DNA from: Microbacterium sp. Leaf151
GTDB taxonomy: Bacteria > Actinomycetota > Actinomycetes > Actinomycetales > Microbacteriaceae
NCBI RefSeq assembly: GCF_001424225.1
Contig: NZ_LMOR01000002.1
Span: 534,513 to 598,512, forward strand
Direction of reading: 5' to 3'
Length of the DNA: 64,000 nucleotides
Positions 62,554 through 64,000 of this stretch are shown here, one piece after another. Each line of letters starts with the position of its first letter. Positions within the stretch are counted from its first letter, which is position 1. The notes under the pieces were generated by a model that did no database searches, was not told where the DNA came from, and was given only the letters and a program-made list of their open reading frames with translations. The position numbers and the translations under genes were made by a program.

Positions 62554-63884
62554 CCACCAGCACCGACGCCGTCCGGGTGTCCGAACGCCTCGATGCGCTG
62601 CCGTTCACCCGCCGGCACGCGAAGATCCTCGGCGGGTCGGGTCTGGGCTGGGCTCTGGATGCCATGGACGTCGGGCTCATCTCGTTCGTCATCGCCGCCC
62701 TCAGCGTGCAGTGGCAACTCGCGCCGACCGAGGCGTCGTGGATCGCGTCGGTCGGATTCGCCGGTATGGCCATCGGCGCGAGCGTCGGAGGGCTGCTCGC
62801 CGACCGCTTCGGTCGCCGCCACGTCTTCGCGCTCACCCTGCTCGTCTACGGTCTCGCGACGGGTGCGAGCGCCCTCGTCGGGGGACTCGCCGCCCTTCTC
62901 GTGCTGCGCTTCGTGGTGGGGCTCGGCCTCGGCGCGGAACTCCCCGTCGCTTCCACGTACGTGAGCGAGTTCGCCCCGGCGCGCATGCGCGGGCGGCTCA
63001 TCGTGTTCCTCGAGGCGTTCTGGGCCGTGGGGTGGACCGCCGCGGCGCTCATCGGCTACCTCGTCGTGCCGTCCTCGGCCGACGGCTGGCGCTGGGCCTT
63101 CGCGATCGGGGCGATCCCCGCGGTGTACGCGCTCATCGTGCGATGGGGCCTTCCCGAGTCGCCTCGGTGGCTCGCCTCGCGCGGACGCAACGCCGAGGCC
63201 ATCGTCATCGTGCGCGATCTGGAGGCCGCGGCCGGTCGCGTGGCCCTTGAGGCGTCGACGGAGGGTGTCGCGGCATCCGCTCCGGCCGCCCGACCGAGGG
63301 TGAGCGACCTGTGGGCACCGGCGCTCCGCCCCCGCACGGCGAGTCTGTGGGTGTTGTGGTTCTGCGTGAACTTCTCGTACTACGGCGCGTTCATCTGGAT
63401 CCCCACGATCCTCGTCGCCCAGGGCTACGACCTCGTGCGCTCCTTCGGCTTCACGCTCATCATCACGCTCGCGCAGCTGCCCGGGTACGCCGTAGCCGCC
63501 TGGCTCATCGAAGCGTGGGGCCGGCGCGCGACGCTCGCGGCGTTCCTCGCCGGTTCGGCGGTGGCGGCGGTGCTCTTCGGGACCGCGTCGGGCGAGTTCT
63601 CCGTGATCGCGACGGGCATGATGCTGTCGTTCTTCAACCTCGGAGCGTGGGGTGCCCTGTACGCGGCGACTCCCGAGACCTATCCCACGACGCTGCGCGC
63701 GACCGGGGCCGGCTGGGCCGCCGGGGTGGGGCGCATCGCGTCGATCATCGCCCCTCTCGCGGTGCCACCGCTGCTGGGCCTCGGCGGGGCGCAGCTTCTG
63801 TTCGTCGTGTTCGCGGCGTTCTTCGCCGTCGCGGTGGTCGCCGCGCTTTTCCTTCGGGAGCAGCGGGGGCGTGCGCTGGCGTGA
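62550..63884 (+). CDS. MFS transporter, metabolite:H+ symporter type
   Basis: 444 residues, about twelve hydrophobic segments. GSGLGWALDAMDVGLISFVI with Asp in helix 1, the loop-2/3 motif GGLLADRFGRRHVF, RFVVGLGLGAELPVASTYVS and PESPRWLASRGRNAE resemble sugar and organic-acid MFS carriers. A Ala/Val-rich cytoplasmic loop separates the halves. GTG in GTGA overlap with the flavin oxidoreductase, so the two form an operon and may handle the same compound, for example import of a substrate to be oxidised. Identity of that compound is unknown. Confidence 0.85.
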   Translation: MTTSTDAVRVSERLDALPFTRRHAKILGGSGLGWALDAMDVGLISFVIAALSVQWQLAPTEASWIASVGFAGMAIGASVGGLLADRFGRRHVFALTLLVYGLATGASALVGGLAALLVLRFVVGLGLGAELPVASTYVSEFAPARMRGRLIVFLEAFWAVGWTAAALIGYLVVPSSADGWRWAFAIGAIPAVYALIVRWGLPESPRWLASRGRNAEAIVIVRDLEAAAGRVALEASTEGVAASAPAARPRVSDLWAPALRPRTASLWVLWFCVNFSYYGAFIWIPTILVAQGYDLVRSFGFTLIITLAQLPGYAVAAWLIEAWGRRATLAAFLAGSAVAAVLFGTASGEFSVIATGMMLSFFNLGAWGALYAATPETYPTTLRATGAGWAAGVGRIASIIAPLAVPPLLGLGGAQLLFVVFAAFFAVAVVAALFLREQRGRALA

Positions 63885-63932
63885 CGGTTGCGTCCGCGAT
63901 CGCGGGCCCGACGGTCGCGTCTCGCTCTTCCG

Positions 63933-63990
63933 TCGAGTGTCCACGACACGCCGCACCGTCGCGGCGCGTCCGGCGTGTCCTGGACACTCA
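63933..63990. repeat. Palindromic intergenic repeat, copy behind the MFS gene
   Basis: Left arm TCGAGTGTCCACGACACGCC (63933-63952) and right arm GGCGTGTCCTGGACACTCA (63972-63990) pair with one mismatch. It is the fourth copy of the family also present at 13614, 13720 and 39283. It lies downstream of a gene end, where it could act as a terminator. Confidence 0.8.
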
Positions 63991-64000
63991 ACCGAGGGGA

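Overview
The window is a GC-rich (about 70%) actinobacterial chromosome segment with strong G/C third-position codon use, many GTG/TTG starts, and start/stop overlaps of 1-14 bases. Gene content and order fit Microbacteriaceae, most likely a Microbacterium: rarA, rpsD, alaS-ruvX-mltG-aroE-aroC-aroK-aroB, efp-nusB, pyrR-pyrB-pyrC-(PH membrane protein)-carA-carB-pyrF-(mIHF-gmk)-rpoZ, metK-priA-fmt-rsmB-rpe, hisEGFI, trpCBA-lgt, gltBD, pyk, tRNA-Leu, pdtaR and polA. The assignment rests on synteny and composition only; no 16S rRNA gene is present. I see no prophage, insertion sequence, CRISPR array, rRNA operon or obvious defence system.

Layout. 1-5.8 kb: translation and DNA maintenance (rarA fragment, S4, alanyl-tRNA synthetase, RuvX). 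5.8-11.2 kb: MltG and the biosynthetic shikimate genes aroE/C/K/B. 11.2-16.8 kb: a quinate/shikimate catabolic module (MHS-family transporter, second shikimate/quinate dehydrogenase, TetR regulator, divergent 3-dehydroshikimate dehydratase quiC), with the shared dehydroquinase aroQ behind quiC. Two near-identical TetR-type operators mark its two control regions. 16.9-17.9 kb: efp-nusB. 18.2-22.8 kb: a SNF2-family ATPase and a metallo-beta-lactamase/Rieske fusion protein sit between nusB and the pyrimidine operon. 23-31.7 kb: pyr-car operon behind a PyrR-type RNA leader. 31.7-39.1 kb: a fused mIHF-guanylate kinase, RNA polymerase omega, SAM synthetase, helicase-deficient PriA, Fmt and RsmB. 39.4-47.9 kb: rpe, hisEGFI, a Trp-associated membrane protein, a small membrane protein, trpCBA and lgt. 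48-55.5 kb: glutamate synthase and pyruvate kinase. 55.6-64 kb: tRNA-Leu(CAA), the ANTAR regulator PdtaR, a convergent thioesterase, DNA polymerase I, a DUF885 protein, a luciferase-like flavin oxidoreductase and an MFS transporter.

How the genes connect. AroE/C/K/B and AroQ cover the shikimate pathway from DAHP to chorismate except EPSP synthase and DAHP synthase. The neighbouring catabolic genes can run quinate and shikimate the other way, to protocatechuate, so biosynthesis and degradation meet at aroQ. The pyr-car block provides every UMP step except dihydroorotate dehydrogenase and orotate phosphoribosyltransferase. Chorismate use continues in trpCBA, but trpE is missing from its common position. 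coaBC is missing from between rpoZ and metK.

Non-coding structure is unusually rich for such a conserved region. There are two families of dispersed intergenic inverted repeats (a TCGAGTGTCCAAGACACGCC-type palindrome and an AAACGCGATC-type hairpin repeat), a 25-bp tandem array behind rsmB, a structured segment behind rpsD, and a recurrent TAnnnT hexamer 6-7 bases before start codons that points to leaderless transcription. The heptamer GGATGCC/GGCATCC is conspicuously frequent throughout.
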